A stretch of 64,000 nt of DNA from Hevea brasiliensis (taxonomy: Eukaryota > Streptophyta > Magnoliopsida > Malpighiales > Euphorbiaceae). The position numbers were made by a program, and so were the translations under genes. This document shows, in pieces, positions 1-10,166 of this stretch (position 1 is the first letter of the stretch; each line of letters begins with the position of its first letter). The notes under the pieces were generated by a model. The model did no database searches and was not told where the DNA came from. It saw only the letters and a program-made list of their open reading frames with translations. The stretch is from positions 70,604,992-70,668,991 of the forward strand of contig NC_079498.1 in the NCBI RefSeq assembly GCF_030052815.1, given 5' to 3'.

Positions 1-31
1 TTCTGAAAGCAGTTTTTGGAATACTCTGCTC

Positions 32-853
32 TTACACCTTCAACTGATAATAACTAGATCGCAAATCAATTTTGGAGAATACAGCTGCACCCTTCAACTG
101 ATCAAACAGATCATCAATGCGAGGCAATGGATATCTGTTCTTCATTGTCACCTTATTCAACTGCCGGTAGTCAATGCATAAGCGGAGAGTACCATCCTTC
201 TTCTTAACAAACAACACTAGTGCTCCCCAAGGTGACACACTAGGGCGGATAAAGCCCTTTTCAAGTAGTTCTTGCAACTGTATCTTGAACTCCTTCAACT
301 CTGCTGGTGCCATTCTGTATGGCGTTATGGAGATTGGATCCACACCAGGCATAACATTAATTTTAAACTGCACTTCTCTTTCCAGAGGTAATCCTGGCAA
401 TTCATCAGGAAACACATCTGGAAAGTCATATACTGTAGGGATGTCCTTCAATGCTGGACTCCCCATTTGGGTGTCTACCACATGTGCTAAGTATGCTTCA
501 CACCCCTTTCTGATCATTTTTTTGGCTAGTGTAGCCGAAATGATATTTGATGGCAATAACTGCCTCTCCCCATGTATTACCACATCACTGTATTGAGGGA
601 GACCAAAAGTGACTGTCTTCAGCCTACAGTCAATCATGGCATGATGCCTAGCTAACCAATCCATGCCCAAGATGATATCATAATCTCTGAAGGGCATTTC
701 AATGAGATCAGACAGAAAAGTGTGTCCTTGGATCACCAAAGGACAATCTCTATACATTCTATTAACCCTGATCTCCTGTCCTAGAGGACTTGTTATTAAC
801 CTCAAAGTCCATTTTTGTACATGGAACAGCAATGCAATCAATGATGCTAGCAC
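32..853 (-). pseudogene. pol: Family B copy 1 pol: protease C-terminal part and RT N-terminal part
   Basis: The frame shows the retropepsin second half ([10 protein letters not shown], about residues 61-70), a linker, and the start of reverse transcriptase ([33 protein letters not shown], then FSKIDLR, whose Asp is the first RT catalytic residue). It stops at base 32, where the related copies have a CAA codon, so a C-to-T change ends it. The RT catalytic FIDD box, RNase H and integrase would lie left of base 1. The upstream join to the protease active site, near 860-890, is out of frame. The product would be non-functional; the family assignment is secure. Confidence 0.88.
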
Positions 854-1165
854 TCACATAAGAATGGGTAGAACCCGGATCAAATAACACAAATACATCT
901 TGATTAAAAGTTGAGAAGGTACCAGCCGCAACATCAGATGTCTCGGCCTCTTCTTTCTGTCTTATTGCATAGATTCTAACTGGAGCACTGTCTTGCTCTG
1001 AATGTTTTACTGTGCCTTGGCTGCCTGCTGGGCTACCTCTACCCCTACCTCTACCTCTGCTGGGTGGTTGTGAACTTTTGGTGACAGGGCTCTGAATTGA
1101 CCCTTCTGCAGTAGTAGGAGGTCGTCCAACTCTGCGACTACTGGTGCAGTCCTTGGCAAAGTGTC
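854..1165 (-). pseudogene. Family B copy 1: gag C-terminus to protease N-terminus, frame broken
   Basis: This stretch encodes, in shifting frames, an Arg/Gly-rich tail and the protease active-site region (an Asp-Pro-Gly-Ser box near 870-890 on the minus strand). The same segment is found in family B copy 2 at about 57117-57330. No single frame spans it. It links the gag fragment above to the pol fragment below and has no function of its own. Confidence 0.7.
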
Positions 1166-2183
1166 CTATGCCTCCACAGTTATAACAGGCTCTAATAGCC
1201 TTATGGCATATCCCACCATGATTTCTTCCACAAGTTTCACATTGGCGGGGAAGGTAGGAACCTCTGGTACTCTACTGACCAGATAGAGGAGGCTTCTGTC
1301 CTGAATATCTTCCCCTACCAGACTTCTTGCCACCTCTGCCACGTCCCCCATGATTCTTCCTCTTTCCAGTAGGACCACTGGAACTCTGTTCTACTGATTT
1401 TCCCTCTTTCTCTGTCTTCTCTGATTTCTTTTTCCCAGGAGCAGCTTCAGACTCAATTCTTTCCAACTCTAGGGCTTGAGAAATAAGTTCAGAGAAGTTA
1501 GTGTGTTTGAAGCCGACCACTTGTAATCTGATACTGGGCTTCAAGCCAGTTTCAAGCCTCTTGCATCTCTCCTTGCTGGTAGCAAGTAAACTTACTGCAT
1601 AATGGCTCAGGTGGGAAAATTCTCTTTCATACTCAGCCACTGATCTGTTCCCCTATTTCAGACTTAGGAATTCTTATAACTTTTGGTCTACATAAGCATC
1701 GGGGACATATTTTTGTCTGAATTCCCTGAGAAAGTCATTCCATGTTAGCACTGCAGGTTCTACCAGATTGTGGGGAATGGTTTTCCACCAGTCATAAGCA
1801 TCCCCCTGTAGTAGAGATACAGAGTATTCAAATCTGAGCTCCTCCGTGCAATGCAGTTTCTTGAATACCCTATCCATCCTCTCTAACCACTGTTCAGCCT
1901 CTAGAGGATCTACTGTCCCCTTGAACTCTGTAGCCCCATACTTCATCAATTTGTCATAATGCCTAGTAGGAGACTGCGGTTGTACCACTGGTGCCTGTAT
2001 TGGAACTTGAATAGGCCCATTACCAGCCATTTGTTGGAACATTCTGACCATCCGCTAGTGAATCGAGCAGAAATAGCGATGCTGCGGTGGTCTTCTTGAA
2101 CCACTGACATTTTGTAGGGCTGGGGCATCCCCTTGCACCTCAGCCTCAATAGATTGATCAACTGAACGATCACCCTCTTCCAT
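1166..2183 (-). pseudogene. gag: Family B copy 1 gag (capsid and zinc knuckle), broken
   Basis: The start codon is at 2183-2181 and gives MEEGDRSVDQ, as in copy 2. Gag-like capsid sequence follows (EAEQWLERMD, GDAYDWWKTIPH, FLREFRQKYVPDAY), then a Lys/Gly/Arg-rich stretch and a CCHC knuckle of the CYNCGGIGHFAKDC type near 1147-1190. The frame is lost soon after the start by a small deletion and is interrupted by TAA and TAG codons around 1640-1675 and by TAG near 1272. One of these stops, TAG after SLK, is also present in copy 2. Capsid and nucleocapsid would package the element RNA in the cytoplasm if intact. Confidence 0.87.
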
Positions 2184-2215
2184 GGTCAATTCGAGGATTT
2201 TAAATCTCCTGAACA

Positions 2216-2220
2216 AATAA
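2216..2220. repeat. Target site duplication AATAA, left side of family A tandem
   Basis: AATAA directly precedes the LTR terminus at 2221 and is repeated at 21235-21239 directly after the other outer LTR. The empty site in family B copy 2 has the sequence once, within TTATTTGTTC near 55955. It marks a single integration event for the whole three-LTR array. Confidence 0.93.
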
Positions 2221-5200
2221 TGTGACACCCCTTATCCGTGTACAGTATACCCGAGTAAGTAATGCCACCTGGTGTACCGGCACACTCTAATATTCCTCAA
2301 TTAATTTAGACAATGCTTTTGCATATAATTTATGAAATACAATTTATTTAAACCATTTATCAAAAGTATCATTCATTTAAGGTTCCGAAAATTTTAAAGA
2401 AAATCCGACGGAGTACCGGCTAAAAATGGAGAAAACCGTTCTTCGGAACCTGTTAAAAACAATTCCAATAGACAATTCCATTCATTCTCAACTCCAATAT
2501 CATCAATAAAACTCAATATCAATATCTCAATAATTTGTCAATTTCAGGTCTCAACAACCTTTTCATTTCTCAAAACATCCCTTTCTCAGGGTTCTCATAT
2601 ATATACAACCATTAAATACTCAAATTAATATCATACATAACCATAAATCTTTATTATTTACATGAACCTCAAAATACATTACATAAATCCCAAATACATA
2701 TGAGAAAATAAAAAGTTAATTACAAAATGACAAAATGACATCTAGTGTCCTACCAATGCACTGCAGGTGACGAGGTGACACGGACACTGAGCAGAACTGC
2801 CGGATGGACTCACCCAGTCTGTGGTCTACTGGGCTCGCGATCGGGATCTCCAGTACCTACGCGTGGCAAAAGCAACGCGCTAAGCAATAATGCTTAGTGG
2901 TGCAATAATATAATAAAAGAAAATAGCAAGAAACGAATATATATAGTGAATGTGTATGATTCATTTGTTTAGCATGGTTATGTATACATTAATTCAGTAA
3001 CTTGTTCACTTTCATTCATTTGGGTGCCCAAGTAACCTACACTAGACGACTGGACTGGATAACGGGTAAACTGGCACTGGGTACCTAGTACCTCGGGCCG
3101 TCACACCATCGGTCACATATGCATCTCCCGGTGTGTAAGCGGCTAACAAGTCAGAATAATATCGTGCACAAGGCCAAGTCTCAATGCAAAGTCGAATGGC
3201 TAAAAGCCATGAAATCACTGAATGGCATTTTTTCCATGTGCGATCGCTAATCGAACCCTATTGGCATGCCAAACTATCCAAACCAATCTTGTTAGGTATA
3301 CTAGGGCATTTGAAACTCTTAAATTTGTCAATTTGTGAATTTTAACTTTTTTGGTGTCACTATTCATCATTGGTCAACAAAAATGTTGACTTTTAGAATA
3401 AAAATGTGTACATCAACTTTGGCACTCCCAACATACCACATTTGGTGTTTAAAACTTGTTGGCATTAAGTGTTTTTGCCATTCCAAAGTGTAACTCAACA
3501 CAAACAGATTTTTCAGTTTTGGTGAGTCAACTTCACTATTCCATTGAACACTGTTACTGTTGGAATTTGAGGAAATGTAAAACATGAAAGTTGTTCCTTA
3601 TTTTGTCTAGTTGAATTTCTTTTTTTGAATCACTCCATTTGGAGTTTTGTAGCTCCAGATATGGCTCAAAAACCTAAGCTGTCCGGATATGCAGTCTGCA
3701 GAAATTTACCATATCTACAGTGCATGAACAGTAACTTGAGTCACTTGGTTGAATGGGTTCTGGCCATAATTTGGGGTAGGTTACTTCATGAAAGTTGTTT
3801 GTCTATGTCTTAGCTTGTTGCTGTAAAACTTTCAGGCCAATTGACCAAATCTACAGTGAGTTATGGCCAAATGAACAGTTGGTCAATTCTGCAGAATTCA
3901 GTGCAGGGTATCCGGATTGGGGCTGAGATTTGGTCCTCTTGCTTTGGTCTTTTGGGCATGGTTTCTTCAGCAAAAATGTGCCATTATAAGCCTAGTTTCA
4001 TGTCCAATTGGCCAAACTTCAATTGGACTACCACTGCCCAAGTTATGGCAGTGCAAAGGGACTGAATTTTCAGTCCCTCTGCTACTGTCCTAGGGCAGCT
4101 TGCAAACTCAATTTGCAACCTCATTTTTCAGTCCATTTGTTAGTCAAATTACCTAAAATGGTCACTAATTGACCATTAAAATGTCCTCTAATAATTTCCT
4201 AAGCCAAGTCACATTTTCACCTTTCCAAACCCTAATATCCAAATCAATTTGCTCATAAACCTTAATTACATACTTAGTTCAATATCCATGCATTTTAATA
4301 CCTTAACCCTCATTTCCAGCCACTCTAAGTTTATTAAACAATCAAACTCAATCTTCCATAGGGCTGCTGAAAATTGAAGGTACCCTTAACACATGCAATT
4401 TACTTCAATTCCTTAAGATTTCTTAGCTCAAAAATGTTCTAACTAGAATTTAAAAGAAGGAAAATGAAATTGTAGCACTAACCTCACTTAGGGCAGATTT
4501 TTCCCTTCCTCAAAGTCTTGGTTTCCTTTTCTTTTTGCTCCCACAATAATCACCAAGATGATAGAATGAATTTTTGTGTTGGTAGTTAGGGTTTTTAGTG
4601 GAAGAAAACTAATAAAGATGAAGGATGAAAGGTTGTTAATGGTGGAATGGGTAAGGGTGAGTGAGTGGCGTGAAGAAGAGGAGAGGGAGCTGGTTTTGGG
4701 TTTCTAAAATTCTGCCTCATTACCCATTTTTATTTCCTTTTTATGGACTTGCTTAAATTTGATTGGCCAATACACTTTTAATTACCTAAGCATGACATCA
4801 TAATTCCCAATTAAGCTCCTTTTTCTTTCTTTTCTTTTCTATCAAGTTTCAATTTAATTTCTAGCAATGTTTCTTCATATTTTATGTCATTTTAATTATT
4901 TACTCAACTGGACAAGTCGGCCAAAAATCACCCCGGAAAGCGAAATGACCAAAATGCCCTCCGTTTGGCTTAACGGGTCAAAATCGTCTGTACCGATTGA
5001 AAAATTTTTCTAGGTATTTTCTTGGCATTCTAATGCCATGGGAACCTCCATTACCCTTTTTTGGAGTCCCAAAAATTATTTTATAATTTTTCCCCCGGGT
5101 CTAGGGCTCCTCGTTGCGAGAACCGCAACTTCCCTCCGGTTACCCATCGCTTGGGCACCGGCTCGTTTAACTTGGTTGTATTTTATTTCTAAAATTTTTA

Positions 5201-5342
5201 CTAAATTTTTCTTATTAATATTTGAGTTAATTATGGTTCCTGACTTTAGTTTGAATATTTTTCCGGACGTTCTAGCTGTCCGGACCGACACCGGTCACCG
5301 AAACAGTAGGATGTACGGAGTGGTTACCGGGAGGGTGTTACA
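2221..5342 (-). repeat. Family A LTR 1 (3' LTR of the tandem)
   Basis: On the minus strand it begins TGTAACACCC and ends GGGGTGTCACA, the usual TG...CA termini, and is 3122 bp long. It matches LTRs 2 and 3 along its full length. It holds the conserved hairpin at 2880-2897, the GGGCATTTTGGTCATTT motif at 4943-4959 on the minus strand, and degenerate repeats around 3580-4050. The short open frames inside it are not coding. A cluster near 3110-3260 differs from the other LTRs by CTG-to-TCG type changes. Confidence 0.95.
2880..2897 (-). other. Conserved LTR hairpin, family A LTR 1
   Basis: A 7-bp perfect stem (CTAAGCA with TGCTTAG) closes a 4-base loop. It lies about 660 bp from the sense-strand end of the LTR, next to a T-rich stretch and an AGGT. 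Confidence 0.75.
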
Positions 5343-5343
5343 A

Positions 5344-5355
5344 CTCTTCCCCTCT
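5344..5355 (-). other. Polypurine tract, family A unit 1
   Basis: The minus strand reads AGAGGGGAAGAG immediately before the LTR start at 5342. This is the plus-strand DNA synthesis primer. The pol stop codon (5356-5354) overlaps it, so the coding region runs right up to the 3' LTR. Confidence 0.85.
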
Positions 5356-6115
5356 AATTTAAATTTCGTCCTCGAAATTTACCTGATGCAAACAGTTGAG
5401 GGAACTGTTGCCTCATCGTCTCTTCACTTTCCCAAGTTGCCTCCTCGGTGTTGTGGTGCCTCCAAAGCACTTTCACCAGTGGAATTTGCTTGTTTCTCAA
5501 CTCTTTCACTTCCCGAGCCAGGATCCGTAGAGGTTCTTCTTCATATGTCAAATCCGGTTGTATTTCAATTTCTTCTCTGGAGATGACATGTAAAGGATCT
5601 GAGCGGTATCTTCTGAGCATGGACACGTGGAACACATTATGGATCTTGTCCAGCTCTGGTGGTAAAGCTAGCCTATAGGCCACTGGACCCACACGTTCAA
5701 TGACTTCATAGGGGCCAATGAACCTAGGGCTCAACTTACCTTTTCTTCCAAACCTCAACACTTTCTTCCATGGTGACACCTTGAGGAACACTTTATCGCC
5801 AACCACATATTCTATTTCCTTTCTCTTCAGGTCGGCATAAGATTTCTGTCTGTCTGAGGCAACCTTTAAGTTGGCTTTGATTAGTTTCACTTTCTCCTCT
5901 GCCTGTTTCACCAGGTCTAGCCCTACCAATTTGTCTTCGCCCAATTCAGTCCAGCACACTGGAGTTCTACATTTTCTCCCATACAATGCTTCATACGGGG
6001 CCATTTGGATGCTAGCTTGGTAGCTATTGTTGTATGCAAATTCTGCCAGTGGGAGGTATCTATCCCAACTTCCCTCAAACTCAATGACACAACTCCTCAG
6101 CATATCCTCAAGGAC
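5354..6115 (-). pseudogene. pol: Family A unit 1 integrase C-terminal domain with chromodomain
   Basis: A clean frame of about 250 residues follows the 75-bp insert. It starts with the integrase helix after the catalytic Glu (LEDMLRSCVIEF), then YNNSYQ, then the GPY/F module (GPYEVIERVGP, about residues 130-139 counted from the Met at 6103), and ends in a chromodomain (about 187-238) with the aromatic/acidic pattern LVKVLWRHH and EEATWE. The chromodomain in this family directs integration to marked chromatin. This segment looks intact; it is called a pseudogene because the pol polyprotein as a whole is broken upstream. Confidence 0.92.
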
Positions 6116-6190
6116 CTGACAAGTATTTCACGTTATTGTTATCATTTCAATTCAATATTTGTATCAATTTCATTGGTTTCAATTATTTAC
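6116..6190 (-). other. Intron-like 75-bp insert in integrase, unit 1
   Basis: On the minus strand the insert begins GTAAATAATTG and ends CTTGTCAG. It separates SERVIQ-type sequence (here FERVIQ) from VLEDMLR. It is AT-rich, has an in-frame TGA four codons in, and is 75 bases, so reading phase is kept on both sides. Removing it would restore the uninterrupted integrase order seen in family B ([10 protein letters not shown]). An identical 75-bp copy is at 14047-14121. Its GT...AG ends and size are compatible with a short plant spliceosomal intron; splicing itself is not shown. Confidence 0.72.
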
Positions 6191-6681
6191 CTGGATTACT
6201 CTTTCAAATTGCCCATCCGTCTGAGGATGGAAAGCTGTGCTGAAATGGAGTTGTGTACCCAAGGATTCATGCAACTTCTTCCAAAATCTCGATGTAAACC
6301 TTGGGTCTCGATCAGATATGATGGAAAGTGGAATTCCATGCAGTCTAACTATCTCAGCGATATACAATTACGCTAACTTCTCCGGTGAGTAGTCGGTCTA
6401 ATCGCGAGAAAGTGTCTTGACTTTGTCAATCTATCAACTATCACCCATCTTTGCATCATGTTTCTTAGGGTGAGAGGTAGACCACTTACAAAATCCATGG
6501 TGACCGGATCCCATTTCCATTCGGTATGCGTATGGTCGTAGCAAACCCGATGGAACTTGGTGCTCTGCCTTGACTTGTGACATGTCAAGCATTTAGTCAC
6601 ATAGTCGGCTATGTCCCTCTTCATACCAGGCCACCAATACGAAGCTTGTGTCATGATACATCTTTGTACTTCCAGGTGCAT
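6191..6681 (-). pseudogene. pol: Family A unit 1 integrase catalytic core, frame broken
   Basis: The piece at 6191-6367 encodes [18 protein letters not shown], with the second catalytic Asp, and FHPQTDGQ followed by the catalytic Glu. The piece at 6373-6681 encodes the end of the zinc-binding domain (CLTCHKSR) and the first catalytic Asp region ([10 protein letters not shown]). The junction near 6367-6420 is out of frame and differs from unit 2 in the CTG/CAG-type manner described under findings. Ser is replaced by Phe just before the catalytic Glu. Family and role are secure; activity is not. Confidence 0.87.
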
Positions 6682-7384
6682 AGCATATACACCGTGTGTG
6701 CCTCTTTTAGAATCTTGGCTTTCAATTCCCCATTATCCGTACACACAGTCTTCCTTTGTAGTGCGTACACCCATCCGCTTTCACCTCATAGTCACCGCTT
6801 TTCCCTCGGGATCTTGCTCATAATAGCCATTAACTTCTCATCGCCTTTTGCCCATCCAAGATTCTGCTTTGTAGCGAGTTTGGCCTCACTTGCAACTCAG
6901 CCAAAATAGCTCCATCTCGAACCAAAGATAGACGGGCATTCAATGATCTCAAAGGTCATGGATTTTTACGCAAGGCATCAAGAACTACATTTGCCGTCCC
7001 AGGATGGTAGTCAATTACACAATCATAATCCTTTAGGAACTCAATCCATCGCCTCTGTTTAAGGTTGAGCTCCTTCTGGGTTGGCAAGTATTTCAGGCTT
7101 TTGTGGTCTGTGTAAATGTAGCACTTTTCCCCATACAAGTAATGCCTCCATATCTTGATCTGAAGATAATTGCTGCAAGCTCTAGATCATGGGTAGGGTA
7201 GTTACATTCATGTGGCCTTAGGTATGCGGAAGCATAGGCGATCACTTTCCCCTCTTGCATCAATACACACCTAACCCATTATGTGAGGCATCACTATAGA
7301 CCACAAAGTCCTTCCGACACGGCTGTGTTAACACCGGTGCCTCTGTCAACATAGCCTTCAATTTCTCAAAGCTGTCGACACTTG
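6682..7384 (-). pseudogene. pol: Family A unit 1 RNase H and integrase zinc-binding region, broken
   Basis: Fragments match unit 2 at 14600-15420. The clearest is 6956-7138, with the RNase H sequence [11 protein letters not shown] and the tail of the domain ([14 protein letters not shown], where unit 2 has VVADAL). Several one- and two-base differences from unit 2 break the frame between 6680 and 6950 and again near 7140-7380. The zinc-binding HHCC residues are in this broken part. RNase H would remove template RNA during reverse transcription. Confidence 0.82.
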
Positions 7385-8164
7385 TCATTCCAACAAATCG
7401 ACATTCTTGTGTAACAACTTGGTCATTGGAGCAGCTATTAGGGAAAATCCCTTCACAAATCTTCTGTAATACCCAGCTAGCCCCAAGAAACTTCTGACCT
7501 CAGTTGTATTTCTGGGAGGCTTCCATTCCATCACTACTTCTATTTTCTTGGGATCCACCCTAATCCCATCAGCTGACACTATGTGTCCAAGGAATGCAAT
7601 CTCATCTAGCCAAAAGTCACACTTGGACAACTTAGCATACAGCTTCTTTTCTCTCAGGGTTTGTAGAACAATCCTCAAATGCTCATCATGTTCTTCCCTG
7701 GTCTTGGAATACACCAAAATATCATCAATAAAGACCACTACGAACCGATCTAAGTGTGGATGGAAGATACAGTTCATAAGGTCCATGAATGCCGCAGGTG
7801 CATTTGTTAGGCCAAAGGGCATCACTAGGAACTCATAATGCCCGTATCGGGTCCTGAATGCAGTCTTGGGCACATCTACATCCTTCACCCTCAACTGATG
7901 ATACCCTGATCTGAGATCAATCTTAGAAAATACTCCTGCTCCCTTCAACTGATCAAACAAATCATCAATTCTAGGCAACGGATATTTGTTCTTCACAGTC
8001 ACTTTATTCAACTGCCGGTAATCAATACAAAGCCTCAAAGTCCCATCCTTCTTTTTCACAAACAGCACTGGAGCTCCCCATGGTGACACACTGGGGCGTA
8101 TGAACCCCTTATCTAACAACTCTTGCAACTGAGTCTTCAACTCTCTCAATTCAGTGGGTGCCAT
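7385..8164 (-). CDS. pol: Family A unit 1 reverse transcriptase domain (open frame of pol)
   Basis: A 259-residue uninterrupted RT frame. It has the fingers region ([20 protein letters not shown], about 21-40), [24 protein letters not shown] with the first catalytic Asp at about 83, [13 protein letters not shown], and the FIDD box at about 146-148, followed by LGHIVSADG and [10 protein letters not shown]. All RT core motifs are present. It is one segment of a polyprotein, not a free-standing gene; the Met at its 5' end is internal. It copies element RNA to DNA in virus-like particles. The matching region of unit 2 is broken into several frames. Confidence 0.9.
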   Translation of the reverse strand: MAPTELRELKTQLQELLDKGFIRPSVSPWGAPVLFVKKKDGTLRLCIDYRQLNKVTVKNKYPLPRIDDLFDQLKGAGVFSKIDLRSGYHQLRVKDVDVPKTAFRTRYGHYEFLVMPFGLTNAPAAFMDLMNCIFHPHLDRFVVVFIDDILVYSKTREEHDEHLRIVLQTLREKKLYAKLSKCDFWLDEIAFLGHIVSADGIRVDPKKIEVVMEWKPPRNTTEVRSFLGLAGYYRRFVKGFSLIAAPMTKLLHKNVDLLE

Positions 8165-8663
8165 CCTATAAGGAGCAATGGAAATGGGTGTGCATCTGCA
8201 GTTGTCTCAATAGCAAATTCGACTTCCCTTTCTCGTGGCAAACTGTGCAACTCTTCAGAAATACTTACGAAAGTCTCTCACTGTGGGTATGTCACTCGGG
8301 TTTGGCTTAGCTCGCCTAGTATCCACCACATGTGCTAGGTAGGCTTCACACCTTTTCTCATCATTCTTCTTGCAATCGTGGTTGAGATGACATTGGACAA
8401 GAAATCATCCTTTCCCCACAATCGTGATCTCATTACCCTCTCAAGTTTTTAGAGAAATTCTCTTCATTTGCAATCAACTATTACTCGATGACGTGACAAC
8501 CACCCATTCCCAAAATCACGTCAAACTCATGGAAGGGTAACTCAATTAAGTCCGCCAAGAATTCATACCCTGAATCCTTAACGGGCAACCCTTGTATACC
8601 TTGTTCACCACTACATCGTGGCCCAATGGATTAGTGACCGTAATGTCTTGGTCACTCTCCCTA
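8165..8663 (-). pseudogene. pol: Family A unit 1 protease and linker, frame broken
   Basis: It corresponds base for base to 16100-16600 of unit 2, where one frame runs through the retropepsin. Here at least ten small differences, nearly all at CTG or CAG positions of unit 2, scatter the reading frame. This is the densest such cluster in the window. The underlying domain is an aspartic protease that would cut the polyprotein. Confidence 0.83.
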
Positions 8664-10039
8664 CTAGTATCCCCTTTCTACGGGTAGGTTGATGCAAATG
8701 TAGGAATGAGTGGATCCTGGATCCACCAATGCATGCACAGGAGTATTGTAGAGGGAGAACGTACCCCTGATGACGTCCAGGGCATCTTGCTCCTCCTGAG
8801 CTCTCAAGGCATAATTTCTGGCAGGTGGTCTGTTATCTGGCCTCTCTGTTGGCTCAGATGTAGGCCTCTGTGATGGTCCCACTGCGTCAGATTTGCCAGG
8901 TTTTCTACCTCTCTGTGGTGCAGGAGCAGGTTTTTCTGCTTGTGTTGGAGCAGCTGTAGTAGTTCTGCGTGGACAGTTCTTCAATTGATGCTCTGTTGAC
9001 CCACACCTCAAGCAGGCACCAGTCACTCTCCAACATTCCCCCTTATGCCATTTCTGACAGTGTGGACACGCAGAAAATGCTGGGGCTGGTCCCCTGAACC
9101 CCATCCCTGGAGAGCTGCCACTGATGGTGTGGACTGACCTCTCCTAGGGGTGAAATGTGGCCTGGGCCCTTGAGATTGACCCTGACCCTGTGGCTGACCC
9201 GAACTCTGTGCAGGAGGACCCTTAAACTTCTTCCCAAATCCAGGGGTGGAACTAGACTGACCTGGTCCCCCTCTTCTGCTGTCTCTCCCTTCTGGTCTGC
9301 TCATTGATTCTCACTTTTTCAACCCTTATTGCAGCTTCCACTAGCTTGCTAAATTCTGTAATTCCCAAGGCAGTGAGCTGTATCTTGATATTGTCATTCA
9401 GTCTCTCTTCAAATCTCTTGCACCTTTCAGCTTCGTTAGGGACTATTTCCCTTCCATAACGGCTTAACCGAACAAACTCCTTCTCATACTCGGCCACTGA
9501 CAGCTGTCTCTGTCTCAGGTTAATAAATTCTCTTCTTGTCTCTTCCAGGTATACAGTACCCACATATTTCTTCTTGAACTCAGAGAGGAAGAAGTCCCAA
9601 GTTACAGCTTCGGGCTGCACTTCACTGGACACAGTGTCCCACCATCCGTAGGCATCGTCTTGTAACAAGGATATAGCAGCTTCTAAGTTCTGCTCTGGGG
9701 TGCAGTGGAGTTGTTTTAAGACTCTGCCCGTTCTGTTCAACCAATTCTCGGCTGCAACAGAGTCATCTTCTCTCTTGCCATAGAAGTCCACAGCTCCAAA
9801 CTTTCTTAGCCTCTCCAAGTGTGATTTCTGCTGTGGAGCTAGTGGTGGTGGTGGTGGTGCTGGCATTACTCCGGCCATTTGTCTAAAGAAGTCGGCCATT
9901 TGTTGGAACATGGCCTGTGGAGGCCGAAAGGTGCTCGCTTGAGTGGCGGAGCAGATTCTCTCATGCCCCAGCCTCACCGCCGCAGTGGAGCATGACTCTC
10001 CACTTCCTCCTCAACGGCTCTCTGAGATGAAGGGTCCAT
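8664..10039 (-). pseudogene. gag: Family A unit 1 gag (capsid, nucleocapsid), frame broken
   Basis: The start codon at 10039-10037 begins MDPSSQ, as in unit 2. The piece 9252-9977 encodes the capsid (MFQQMADFFRQMAG, a run of six prolines, DAYGWWDTVSSEV, EFKKKYVGTVYLEETRREF). The pieces 9023-9304 and 8664-9104 encode a Gln/Gly/Ser/Pro-rich linker and two Cys/His knuckles (CPHCQKWHKGEC and CLRCGSTEHQLKNC), then the protease start ALVDPGSTHSYI. Frame changes fall near 9977, 9290 and 9100, where unit 2 is open or differently broken. Gag forms the particle that packages RNA. Confidence 0.88.
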
Positions 10040-10166
10040 ATCCTATTCAAAATAAGAAAGATAAACAGATCTGCGTTAGTGTCATCTCGACTCTTACAAA
10101 TGAAATGCATGGTATGGACTCAATCTAGGCCCAGAAACGCCTAAACCGTGCTCTGATACCACTAAA
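10040..10166 (-). promoter_or_regulatory. Family A unit 1 leader with primer binding site
   Basis: The leader between the middle LTR and gag is about 127 bp. On the minus strand TGGTATCAGAGC occupies 10161-10150, five bases after the LTR end at 10167. It is complementary to the 3' end of plant initiator Met-tRNA, as in most plant LTR elements. Confidence 0.88.

Noticed and set aside
3625..4065. Small plus-strand frames of 62 and 74 codons repeated in each family A LTR (also 11560-12000 and 19517-19957)
   Set aside because: They are antisense to the element, lie inside LTRs and are conserved only because the LTRs are near-identical. The diverged solo LTR at 40870-44022 does not keep them.
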